DNA of 64,000 nt from Cylicocyclus nassatus (lineage: Eukaryota; Nematoda; Chromadorea; Rhabditida; Strongylidae): the NCBI GenBank assembly GCA_958299035.1, contig CATQJL010000112.1:46458941-46522940 (forward strand). Direction: 5' to 3'. Below, piece after piece: positions 21,491 to 32,800 of the stretch; positions within the stretch are counted from its first letter, which is position 1; the number at the start of each line of letters is the position of its first letter. The notes under the pieces were generated by a model. That model worked only from the letters and a program-made list of their open reading frames with translations. It made no database searches and had not been told where the DNA came from. A program made the translations under genes and the position numbers.

Positions 21491-22473
21491 TTAGGTTGGT
21501 GCAAAAGTAATGCGCGTTTTTCTAGCCCTTGTTTCAAGATAGCTTTTCCCATCAATGTTTCTCCTATAAAACTTAACCAGCATACCATTAAGAAGCTTCT
21601 TTCATGCTCTATCCAATGGTGATTGAAAGGCCTTCTGGCCTCATTTGTTAAAAGTTTATAGAGCTTCATACAACCGCGCTCGAAACCAGAATTTCATTGC
21701 ACTTACTTTTTTGGCCAGAATTTGAGCGCGAGTAAACGCATTCTCTTGAAAATTTAACTGCTGTATGTAGTAGAAATTTCCTACGTTCAGCACTTTTAAC
21801 TGTTTTTTCAGAGATTATTTAGACTGAGATTTCGGCTCCTCAACATGAGTGATGGTTTTGACCATTCTGTGGCCCGTAAATTTCCTTTGAAGAGGGCAAT
21901 CGCTAAAGCTTCGCTCATTTCTACAAGCGTAAGGGTGGGCCTTTTGTTGACAGTTTAAATTTTCAAGAGAATGCGTTTACTCGCGCTCAAATTCTGGCCA
22001 AAAAAGTAAGTGCAATGAAATTTTGCAGAGATGTGGAAGCTGTTCAGTTTACAGAAAATCAAAAATCTCCATATTTTGGGATTTTGAGGGCTACGAAAAA
22101 ACGTCGAAAAAAGGGGACAATTTTGAATATTATTTTTCCCTTTTCGCAATTCTTCTTTGTTCAAGCCCCTTTCAAATTTTTTTGTACTACTGGCTTACGG
22201 CTGCAAGACAGTCAACATTTCATTTATACCGACAAATCTTGAAGGAAGTTATGATCAGTTGAAAACGAGGTTTCCGAAAAAAAATTTTTTTGCTTATCAA
22301 TCCATATTTTTCCACTGTTTTGCGATGTTAGCATAATTTAATGTGCGCTGTATAGAGAGAGGTTTGGTGTCTCTGATGGACTTTGCCGCACTGAGAAATA
22401 TGGATTTTTTAGAAAGTTATAGCACTCCAAAGTGAGAACTCACAAAACGCGCATTATTTCTGCACCAACCTAA
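21491..22473. mobile_element. Mariner-type MITE B (983 bp), abutting MITE A
   Basis: Ends are TTAGGTTGGTGCAAAAGTAA (left) and, inverted, TTAGGTTGGTGCAGAAATAA (right). TA at 21489-21490 is shared with MITE A. Internal inverted blocks at about 21684-21765 and 21958-22025 repeat GAGCGCGAGTAAACGCATTC. No coding capacity. Confidence 0.85.
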
Positions 22474-22541
22474 TATATGTAGCGACAGAAAAATTTATCG
22501 CAATCCGTTTTTTTCCCGCGAGTTAGGAGCTCAGTTGTATA

Positions 22542-23551
22542 TTAGGTCGTACCGGAAGTAATTTCTCTTTGGAACACGCGCCACAGTCCGCAGAACAAAG
22601 AATTACAGAAGCTCTTGTTAGCGATGCAGTTTTTCATACTCTTTCTAGTGGTCTTCTTTATTTTGTAGTAGAAACAACGAGCTCTCAGAAAATTACTATA
22701 AACTGCGACCCAAGCTTTCTACCAAGGTGAAGTTCCGCTATTTTTCTAAATTTTTGTGCTAATTCCCTCAAGAAATCCAAGTGACCTGCGGATAGAGTAA
22801 ACAAAGTAGGACACAAAACAATTTCTGCCCCTTCCAAAGTTTACTTTCCAAAATTTTCAAGATTATTTTCTTGATACTATCAAATTCCATATTTCGTCAA
22901 CTTAACCTCATAGAACACCAGCAAGCAAGCCGGGTGTTATTCGATGCAGCACTTTCTCCTCTTTCAGAGATATGTTTTGAGACCCTGATTCGACAAGTCT
23001 TGGAGGATAAAATCGACAAAATTCATGTTTTTAAAGGAACCTCAAGCTGTACCCGGCAAAATAAAAATCCGATATTTCGAGCGTCGGAACGCTCATTTGT
23101 TTTGTAAAATTAGCGCTGAATGTTAGTCTCTTTTTGAAAGTGTCAAAAATTAGGGTTTATTGAAGTTTGACGAGCCTGCGTTTGGTATGCGTCTGCAAAA
23201 ATTTGATGGTGTTGTTGGAAAGTCTGTCAGAAATTTATGGAGAGCTCTGAGAAGGAGAACGAAATTGTTTTGTATCCTAATTTGTTTGCTCTATCCGCAG
23301 CTTACTTTGGACTTCTTCTGGGAGTTAGCACAAGAATTTGGAAAAACAGCGGAACTTGAAGTTGGTAAAAAGCATGGGTCGCAGTTCATAGTAATTTTCT
23401 GAGAGCGTTGTTTCAACTGTAAAATAAAGATGACCATTCGAGAGAGCATGAAAAACTACATCGAACGCTACCAAGAGCTTCTGTAAACCTTTGTTCTGCC
23501 GACTGTGCCGCTTGTTCAAAAATAAAGGGAAATACTTCAGTGGCAACGTAA
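22542..23551. mobile_element. Mariner-type foldback MITE C, diverged
   Basis: Left end TTAGGTCGTACCGGAAGT; right end, inverted, TTACGTTGCCACTGAAGT; TA on both sides. Arms are recognisable (GAGCTCTCAGA and GGATAGAGTAAACAAA blocks inverted) but worn. It begins two bases after the outer foldback ends. A related worn copy lies at about 51.1-52.1 kb. Confidence 0.7.
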
Positions 23552-23757
23552 TAAAACTGATTCAGTGGGATCCCTATCACCTTCCATGTGCAAACTCGAC
23601 ATCAGGCTTACAGGGAGAGCAATTACCTAGAGATAGCTATTTTGGAAAAGACAGGGACATCATACTCCAGATACGATTACATCGGTCTGCATGAAAAGAA
23701 ATGTATAACTGGGATATTATCCACAGTCGTGATTGGCTAGGCAGCTATATTCAAGAA

Positions 23758-24339
23758 TTAAAGGCAGTAGATCGGCAGAATGAGACCCGTGACAAAACAA
23801 GGTCACCGCCTCCGCGGACCACTGGTCCTAACACGATGCACAACAGTAGGACGGAAGGACCAGCAGTCCGCGGCGACGGTGCCGAATTGAGGCGTTCGTT
23901 CCTCTACACACGACCGACTTCCACGGTCAGAGCGCGAGGGGTGGAGGACTATATGTCGCCGAATTTGGAAGAGTCCCGCGCGGATTCCCTGCAGGAACGC
24001 ATGTCCGCGCATGTACAAGGGTGCGTATTTGTCGCAAATAACCGCGGGAACCGCCCTTTTTCGGCGTCATATAGTCCTCCACCCGAGCGCGAGCCGCAAT
24101 GCTATAAGCATGAGGTCCCGCAACGACTCTGCGTCTTCGCCATGACGAGCTTCGCGTTCACTCGTCCATGGGGTGGGCGGATTCGGAGAGGACAGGAGAT
24201 GACGCTGCTTTCGCTTTGAAATTTGGGGAGTTGGAAGTGGCAGAGAAAGATCGAACTTTGGCCCATAGGTTCCATTATGAGGGCTCCTACCCTGTGACCT
24301 TGTTTTGCCACGGGTCTCATTCTGCCGACCTACTGCCTT
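23758..24339. mobile_element. Foldback element with AAGGCAGTAG ends
   Basis: Left arm AAGGCAGTAGATCGGCAGAA continues into GAGACCCGTGACAAAACAAG. The right arm (24290-24339) is its inverse with two or three changes. A smaller inverted pair inside (23933 and 24090, core GTGGAGGACTATATG) suggests a nested or compound structure. No coding frame is credible. Confidence 0.7.
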
Positions 24340-24586
24340 CCAGCGTAGCGATTTGTACCGAAGGGCGATGGATTTACTCTTTGCACATTAGTTCAGGATT
24401 CTCTGAACTAATTGATCACGACCAATGGTTTTTAGGATTCATTTTCAAGAGCTCAAAAGCACGGAACATAGTACTTCTCAATCAGATTTGCGGCAACACT
24501 AGAAAAGAACAGTGTAAATAAACCAACTAACAAAATAGCAATTACCCAAGTTTGGCAAAATCCGAATCATATTTCGTTTCAACAAC

Positions 24587-25049
24587 TTAAAGGCAGTGTC
24601 CGGGCAGAAACTCGATTTTGAGATTTTGTGCTTATACGGGCCTATTTGCCATGCTGAATCCGAGAATCCACTCTGGAAAGCGCGAAAACGGCAAAAAAGG
24701 GCTCTAGCGCAGGAGGGAAACAGCAAGTGGGCGGGGTCTTCCCCAATGTGAAGTCACGCTCCCAGCTTCTGTAGCGGTCTTCGCGATTCCGCTAGCCTTC
24801 CTAACATCGCCAACGGCCAAGTGTGAATGATTGACTTGAAACCGGAAGAGAGAAGATCGCTCCGGAAGCTGGGAGCGTGAATTCACAGTGGGGAGGACCC
24901 CGCCCACCTGCTCATTTCCCTCCTGTGTTAGGGGCCGTTTTTCGCCATTTTCGCGCTCTACAATGTGCATTTTCGGATTCAGCGTAGCGAATAGGCCCAA
25001 GTAAGCACAAAATCTTGAAATCGAGTTTTTGCCCGGACACTGCCTTTAA
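24587..25049. mobile_element. TTAA-flanked foldback MITE, copy 1
   Basis: Termini read TTAAAGGCAGTGTCCGGGC and its inverse, with arms of about 100 bp or more (ACTCGATTT, GAGATTTTGTGCTTA, GGGAGCGTGA blocks). TTAA at each end fits a piggyBac-like target, but TA cannot be excluded because TTAA overlaps the arm. No coding capacity. Confidence 0.8.
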
Positions 25050-25052
25050 CCA

Positions 25053-25429
25053 TTAAAGGCAGTGTCCGGGCAAGAACTCGATTTTGAGATTTTGTGCTTA
25101 TGAGCAGGTGGGCGGGGTCCTCCCCACTGCGAATACATGTTCCCGGCTTCCGGAGCGACCTTCTTGCTTCCGGTTTCAAGTCAATCATTCACACTTGGCC
25201 GGTAGCGATGATAGGACGGCTAGCGGAATCGAGAAAATCGCTCCGGGAGCTGGGAGCGTGAAATCGCACTGGGGAAAGCCGCGCCCACCTGCTGATTTCC
25301 CTCCTGTGTTAGAGCCCTTTTTCGCCGTTTTCGCGCTTTCCAATGTGCATTTTTGGATTCAGCACGGCGAATAGGCCCGTATAAGCACAAAATCTCAAAA
25401 TCGAGTTTTTGCCCGGACACTGCCTTTAA
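25053..25429. mobile_element. TTAA-flanked foldback MITE, copy 2
   Basis: This has the same termini and internal blocks as 24587-25049, three bases further on in tandem, with one arm shortened. The side-by-side pair suggests either a second insertion into the duplicated target or a local tandem event. Confidence 0.8.
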
Positions 25430-27014
25430 GATAGTTTTCTCTCTTCATATTTTAGTTTCCTTTCGTTGTTTACGACCTTCGCTCAATACTAATGATTTCC
25501 GAACAAGATCGCGGTCTACCTCTCTCAGTCTAGTCTAGCTTATATAAACTTTTTCCTTTCTCTTCTTCTTCCTTTGCTTTTGCTTTTGCTTGCGACCATA
25601 TACCGACTCCAGTAACCCATGATACCGATCCACCACGCCACATAACACGGTAGCCTCACATTACACTCATCAACAGCATCACATTACACTCATCAACAGG
25701 TTCAATCTTGTTGTCATTGCGTTCCTATCGTAATTTCAAAATATTCTTGGTAATCTGGTTAGAGTATCGAACTTATCAAATCTTGAGCTTACCCTCACGT
25801 CGACTCACATGCTGTTCGCAGACCGCCTCATCATTTCGATTCCGACTAAGGTTCACGCTCCATACTTCGCCTGATGTTCGAAAAAAAAAACCTCGCTTAA
25901 GTGAAGCTCAGCGTGATGCACTCTTGCAGAAACTTTACCTGATTCAGAATTTGGAATTCTATTTGGGCTGTGCCCTTCATGGGCAGAAACCCTTCAGGTT
26001 TCTTCGGCTGTCGAACTAATGGTTTGTTATCTTCCAGAGTGGAAGCGGCAAATGCTAGTGACGGATCTGGTGTTAGTCAGTACAAAATATTCAATTTTGC
26101 GATGCAATAGAACAAAAGCCCTGTCTTATTTCGAAGCATAGAAATTTTTTGATATTCTGCTCGCAAATGACGGAATTTGTTGAAAGAGTACAGAAGAGAA
26201 GCAATGCTATACAGCATTGAAACTAGCGGTTATTATGAGCAAAAATGTCGGTGAAGCGCCTCGAGTACGAGATCGGAAATGGGGGAGGGGGGGGGGGGAA
26301 GCCAATCCCTGAGAAAATTTTACAGCTAATTTGAACCTCTGATAATTTCGAAAATTAATTACTGCAGTTGCAAAAAGTCGACTGCACATTTTTCTAACTC
26401 ATGTAAGGTACCTTCGAAAACTTCGCAACCTGTTCTCAGGGCGTGTCCCCACCCCCTCTTTGAGCCAGTGGAGACGAAGAAAATGGCCGTTGTTATTTTC
26501 AAGACTGCCGCCGCGTCCCTTTTTCTTCTCTCAGGGTTACAATTTCGAAAAGTTTACCGGGAAAATTACCCTTTGGTATTGGAATTTCTGCGCACTCTTA
26601 GCTTTAATAGTCCTGCGCTGTTATGAAATAAATCAAGTGTTCTCATCAATTACATTCGCGCGCCGCCAACAGTGAGGACAGGGAAGCGAGATGAAATGGT
26701 CATTCATGGAAACCGAATGAGCAGATCTCAGCCAATTAGTGAGAGAACATACACGCTTTACAATTCGTAAGAAGACGGTACGTAAGTCTACCCAAACGAG
26801 ACACAGCTTCCCCAATGCTACAAATCTCTGATTTGAAGAGTTTATGGAATTCTAAAGCATTGTACAACAGCTCACAATACAAAAGCTCACCTCCCTTCAA
26901 TTATCACAGCACAATCGAAGTGTGTACACGGAATTTTCTAAAATGGAAAGAGAAAATGTAAGTGGAATTAAAATTGGCATTCATAATTTGCATCAAAAAC
27001 AATGAAAAGATTGG
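25430..27014. other. No gene recognised
   Basis: The stretch holds a G-rich run near 26281-26299 and several short frames on both strands without splice-supported extension or family match. It lies downstream of the SYAP1-like gene's stop codon, whose 3' UTR must occupy the upper end. Confidence 0.5.
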
Positions 27015-29303
27015 CTAATCCGTGGAATTCAACAGATCTTGGATTTCTGCTTCCCACTGCTCATCGGATTTGTCATTTCTAGACGCAACCAACTCATACT
27101 CATTCAGGTCGGAGAGTAACTCGCGCTCCCATTCATCATCTGTAATGCATCCGATACCGAATAATTAACTGTTGGAACCGATTTTTAAGCAGACATCTCG
27201 ATAACAAATTTGTATTCAAGGCCTCGTTACCGTAATGATGTAGCAACCCGCATAGTCAGACGATCAGATAACACCGAACTATCCCATCCAGCATAACCCA
27301 ACAAGAAGTCTACACCACAAATTTACCCATTTGATGGCCTTGGGTTCGCTCAACGGGAGCCTCTTCGGCATTACCTGGTTTATCCGTGGTAGGCTCAGCA
27401 GTGCTCACGTCCTTTGATGATTCCTCTTCCTGCAGATGAAACTAGAAGCTCGCAAAATATCTCTTGACATAGTCACAGTAACAAAAACACCATGCACAAT
27501 TTTCTGAAGTATATGTTCCTTAAAGGCAGCGTCCACTCAAAATTTTGCCTCTCATGTTTTTGCCATTTCGGGACCTTCTTGGTCCTGATTACAGTTAAGT
27601 TCAAATAGCCTAAAACCCCCAAAAAACCCGATTTCTGAGGACTCTGTCTTAAGGTCGCGGGCGGCTTTCGGTACATGGGTGGGCGGAGTCTGAAAGGATC
27701 TGAACGGGGCCTGATAGGACTTTGGCTGTGGCAGACCTCTTGTCTCCATTCAGAGACAATATTAGAAGACCGGAACAACGCAGATGCCCCTCTCGTGGGG
27801 TCTACATTCAGGATCGGCCCTATTCCGAGAGGGTTAGATTTAGCCTGGACACTGCCTTTAACATCATGTCTATAGTATTTACTGATGAACAACATGTGCA
27901 AAACAAGAGCTGACCTCAGATGATGCTTTCTTCTCAGCAGGCACAGATGATGTAGGTTTCTCAGTAGGTACGGATGGTGTCTCTTTGAGAGAATGAGCCA
28001 CTGAAGATTCAGATGATGATGGCTTGTCGGCGGCAGGTGCGGGCGATGCCTTTCTAGCTTGAGCTTCTGATGCATTTGCCATCAGAGACTGCCTTATGAG
28101 GGATACACGGTAGAAGTAGTTATGCCAGAATTTCTCTTCATTCAATCTGAAGCAGTGAAACTGACTTTCACAGCACAATTATCTAAGAAACTGAAGATTG
28201 GAGATACTCACTGTTTAGGGACAAGCTCGAAGCGAACGCGACTGAGATTGGGATCGACTTCGAGAAGTCTCTTCGCCATGGCTTGCATTGTGGCATCATC
28301 AAACTCACACTCTCCGGGCGATTCGCGAATAAAGTTGTGCTGATCCTTAAATATATATGTTGTAGTCGATTCACAGACACACTTGCATACGCAGCTCGCT
28401 CGCTAATAAGAGACACATGTCCGTTACTTAGACACATGTCTGTTACTTGTTCACTGATTTCTCTTCCACATGATCGAGCGAAAAAGAAGGCACTTGCACC
28501 CTTTTAATTTCATCTACATCACACACACATACAGTTTGCTACGTCATGAAGGACCCAATGTGAGAGTCCACATGATGACCGTTAAGTATAGAGATGAAGT
28601 TTCAGATGGCGAAAGAAAGAAAAGGTGAGTTGAAAAGTCTGACCAAGGAAAGCGCCAAAATCTTCTTCTTCGCAAATTCTCGATTAGGCAAACCATCCCA
28701 TGGTTCAACAACATCAGGAAGGCGAGCAGCTTCCAATTCTGCAGCAAATGCCTCCTGTTCGCGGTCCAACTCTCCAATAAGTGTCTGAGAAAGTAGTTGC
28801 TTGTATGTGATCTCTGATTAGCCTTGCTCAACACTAAGCCAAAAAAGGCGATAATCATTCCAAAAACTTACATTCTCGACAACTGCATTCTTTACTGCGG
28901 CAATACCCTTGGTAGCTTTTTCTGTTGTATCCTTTGCATATACGAACAATTTAGCTGAAAATGCAATAGATGAGCTGAGTTTAAGTACAGGTAATGTAGA
29001 GAACTCACATGCTAATGCCTTTCCTTTTTGCTGAATCTCCTCAATAGATACTTTTTCCATTTGAACAGACAGCTTATCACCTCTATCATGCTCTTCCTTT
29101 TCATTAGCTGTTTCAGTACTAGTTTTCTAAAATCCCAGAGACCTTTTATGTGGAAGGAAGTAGAGTGGAAGTGAGTAAAATCCATTGAATAATGTAAGGC
29201 ACACCTCTTCAGCAGCTTTAGTATCTTCTTCCTTCATTGACGCATCAATGGAGGCTGCAGCTTCATTGAAACGTTTCTTGATATCGTTCAGTAGCCATGC
29301 CAT
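27015..29303 (-). CDS. SYAP1-like BSD-domain protein, 8 exons, 344 aa
   Basis: Exons (complement): 29205-29303, 29009-29126, 28872-28954, 28644-28784, 28212-28345, 27915-28146, 27327-27429, 27015-27139. All junctions are GT-AG and the total of 1035 nt is exactly in frame. The N-terminus ([16 protein letters not shown]) and the stretch from [14 protein letters not shown] are amphipathic, as in synapse-associated protein 1. The BSD domain spans about 140-210, ending with [15 protein letters not shown], the family hallmark. A Ser/Pro/Glu-rich linker follows, then an acidic tail with [18 protein letters not shown]. Family knowledge links SYAP1 to Akt signalling and neuronal or secretory membranes; the role here is inferred. 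Intron 6 (27430-27914) hosts a MITE. The ATG lies 15 bp after a possible splice acceptor. It is the most downstream gene of a same-strand trio. Confidence 0.93.
27520..27861. mobile_element. TTAA-flanked foldback MITE in a SYAP1-like intron
   Basis: Ends TTAAAGGCAGCGTCC and, inverted, TTAAAGGCAGTGTCC place it in the family of 24587 and 25053, but its interior (TCTGAAAGGATCTGAACG region) differs. It fills most of the 485-nt intron between exons 6 and 7 without touching splice sites. Confidence 0.78.
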
Positions 29304-29894
29304 GATTCTGTCTTGAAACGTAAATGACTTCTAAAGAGCTGAGCAAGATGTAGCAGGTATAAATTCGAGAAACGTGTGGTTGTCATCAATGGTTGAGTAA
29401 TTTTTTAGTCTATTGAGTCACCAAAAACCAGCGATAACTTATGGTACAAACATAAATCAAGGTGAAATATCACAAAATGTCACCGTCGCATAACTGGTAA
29501 AAATGTATGACTAAAACAACGCATAGAATGAGAGACTTATAGAGTATGGCGTACTCCTGAGTGGATAAGGACAAGAATTCTATAAGCACAACTAAGCCTA
29601 TATTTCGCAGTGGTGATTATTAATTATTACAAAACAATAAAACCATGAGCCGCTCGAATCAAAACGACTAAAAAGTTGATGCAATAACTTAAAAGGATAT
29701 TTGTACAAACAGGTGACCAATGCGCTGCATTATTAATGATAGGGCAAATATACACAAAAAATTTTCTACTGACCCAGTAACCGTAGAAAAACAAATGCGA
29801 TCAGCATAATAGAACAGTCCTATTAAGGAAAGAAAGATAAAGGAGAATTTTCAAAAATGATGTAAAGCACAAGGACGCTATAGGCATTGCGTTT
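29304..29894. other. Intergenic gap between the SYAP1-like and OCRL-like genes
   Basis: The gap is 591 bp, AT-rich, with no coding exon recognised. Being between two co-oriented genes, it holds the 3' UTR of the OCRL-like gene and the 5' region of the SYAP1-like gene. No TATA box is obvious. Confidence 0.5.
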
Positions 29895-32800
29895 TCAGCT
29901 TGGAAAGAATGTGGCAACATCTCTCCTGTATGCGCACAAATTGTGCAAAGCAACTACACGGGGTTCCAAATGAGGTAATGTGGTCAGCAGGGCGCCTCCG
30001 TGGAATATGACATCAGCCCATGCAACGAGCTGATCTATAAATCACTGTGTACAAGTAAATCCTTGTAAAATCACGCAAAACTTACCTGCCGCCGCCGGAA
30101 GATGCATGAGTCCACGTAAGTAGTCAATAAGGTATTCGAGAGTGGCAGCATTTGCAGGTGGAAGCCCTGCTACGATCCTCCAAAGGCTGTAACAGTATAA
30201 TTAGCCACCAGATGGAAATTATGGATTCTCAAGAAATGCTTGTCACTCAAAGCAACAATAACGAATAAGGGAACTGTGTCTTCCATTCACCGAAGACTAC
30301 TTCCCAATGTCTACCAAGCCAGAATTGTTCTTTCACCTACTGTAAGACAGCCAAAATGATAAAATACACATTTCAATTTGTGCAATTCGCATAACGTTGA
30401 AAATGCACATGTAAAATAACAATTAGCGGCAGTCGCGCAGAGCAGAAACGATCAACACACATGACGAACCAAGGAGATAAAGAAGCAATTTGAACTCACG
30501 CAGCGGCATCGCTGGATGCTACTCGAACTTCACGCTGTATAGAGAAGGGTATCAGTGGATCTAAGATAATGCACTCATAACAGCATATCTCAACGGAATA
30601 ACACTGGGTGAAACTTAATGAACAGATATATACTAACCTTTGAGAGTTTCAAGTAATCGCAAGAGTGCGCTGTAGAAGGCTAGCGCTGGTACATGCAGCA
30701 GAGCTACAATGAGAGGACATCAATATATTATAATTGACGTAGCAGCCGTGTGATGTAAATCAAAAGAACAGTGCTATTTTTTCTGAAACCAAAATACACA
30801 TCCACACCAGTGCATATGCCCAGAACTAAAGTCAAGGGTCTAATTGAAAGTTCGTGCACAAGAAAATATATTTAGTCAAACAAATTGACATGTGCCAAGT
30901 GTATTAAAAGAAAGGTTTGGCATAGACATATTCCAGCAGATGGTTGACCTTGATTCAGAAGAACGTCTAGGCCCGCCCCAATGGAACTACATCCTGATTT
31001 CGGAATAATAGTTTGTTGAGCAAATCAAGAATTCATAATTCGGATCAAGGGTCACAATGAAGATTACACTTTCGCTGATCATAAACAGGAGAATGTTGTA
31101 ATAATTGGTTCCAAAAAGTACTGCATACTACTGAAATCAACTTACTTAGATCTTTCGGGAAATTGTTTTCCAGAGCTATTCGCACTTTTATGAAAGTTGA
31201 GTTGTCAACAATATCGTTGAGATCCAGTTTGTCAGTTCCTAATTTTTGCAATGCGCATACTAGTTTGTACACCTAAAACACACGATTGCATGAATCTGCA
31301 TAAGAGTGAGGACAACTCTGTAAAGCCCTGGAACCAACCTCGCGGGGAACATTAGGTGGGCAAAGTTCGTCATCCTCTGGACCATCACCCTGCAAAAACA
31401 ACTTTCAAGCAAGAAAAGATGACAAGCCACGAAAGATAAAATGACAAAAATATTCCAGGTATGTAAATACTGAAAATAAAGAACTACTGAACCTAACAGA
31501 TCAACCCACTCACAAAATCTATCAAGTTCTTCTCCGGTTCCGCTTTGCGGTTCATAAGGTGTTCAAGTGACACTCCGAAGCATCTAAAAAATAGAATGAC
31601 AACCACTGATTTCTTGAATTCATTTTGAAAATGAATATGGATGTAAATATAAATAGTGCTTGTATACTTGCATGAATGCGTATAATAGGCAATACTTCTA
31701 TTGAAGCAAACCTACTAACCTGGGAAGATATGTTGCAACAACGGGTACAAAGTAATCACGTCCATGTTCCAAATTCATGACTAAAATATCTTGAAGCTTC
31801 GTGTCTTTCGCTTCCCATGAAATCTCCTTATCGATAATGACAGTCAATGATATCTGAATATACTCATTTTGAAGTTGTCAAGTAGCCGCCACTATTGGCA
31901 TCCACCTGAGTAGATTGTCCGATCGGAATAACATAATGTGGTGGTGTTATCTGAAGCCACTTAGCGCAGATACCTCGCTCCGGTCTAACAATGAACTTGA
32001 ATCGCACAGGAGACTTGCCAGTATTCTTCACTGTTATCAAGCGAGTGCTAGGCTCAAGAAAGCGAACTTCACCAAAGTCCACCTATAAGCGAAAGTTTAA
32101 AATGATGAGAATATTAGACAAAAAGCTCACCTCCGTTATACTCAGTGAAACCTGAGGCAAAAGTTCATTAGCCCTCCGATCTGCTTCCCTTATCGCTTCA
32201 TCGTACAATTTATCAGCTTTTTCCTAGAAAAAATAATCGATTCACTGTAGAGTCAACATGAACAACTCTTTCACTTACTTGATCTATACTACGTATCCTT
32301 AACGCAAATTTTGCTCGCACTGGCTTATGATCACTGATCGAAATCTGTTCTATGCTTTCAAAGCAGTCCAACTTCAGCTTAGTATCGGGATCTCGTGTCC
32401 ACCACAATATGCGGTCGCACCATGCGGGTACCCTAGCCTGTATAAGGGGAATCAAATGGGCATTTACAAATAAACAAAAGTACCTTTTCACTCGTATCCC
32501 ATGTAGAAGTCCCGGCGTCATACTTGTATGTGGGACGAAATGGTAAAAGTTCTGGTTCTTGGAATCCAACAAAAACTTGACCAATAGATTGCTGTTCTTT
32601 TAGCTAAAAGGAACGTGTTAAAGCACTTTCTTGTGAAAGGTATGAACTACCTGGTCGAGTTTGAGCAAAACAGGAAACTCAGAACAGGAAGCTATCTGTC
32701 GGATCTAGAAGAAAGAGTTTACAAACATGGAAACGATCATGGCAAAGCAAAATCAATTCCAAAAAGCATTCGCGTGGATCATCTATTTCTCAAAACATTT

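Larger units (their letters stand above)
19506..22539. mobile_element. Outer foldback element split by nested mariner-type MITEs
   Basis: The left terminus TACAATTGAGTTCCTAACTC mirrors the right terminus at about 22520-22539. The arms (19506 to about 19790, and about 20310-20539 plus 22474-22539) carry CGTCGCGACA and GTTATAACATT stretches. Joining 20539 to 22474 restores the arm order, so the two palindromes at 20540-22473 inserted later at a TA. Confidence 0.8.
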
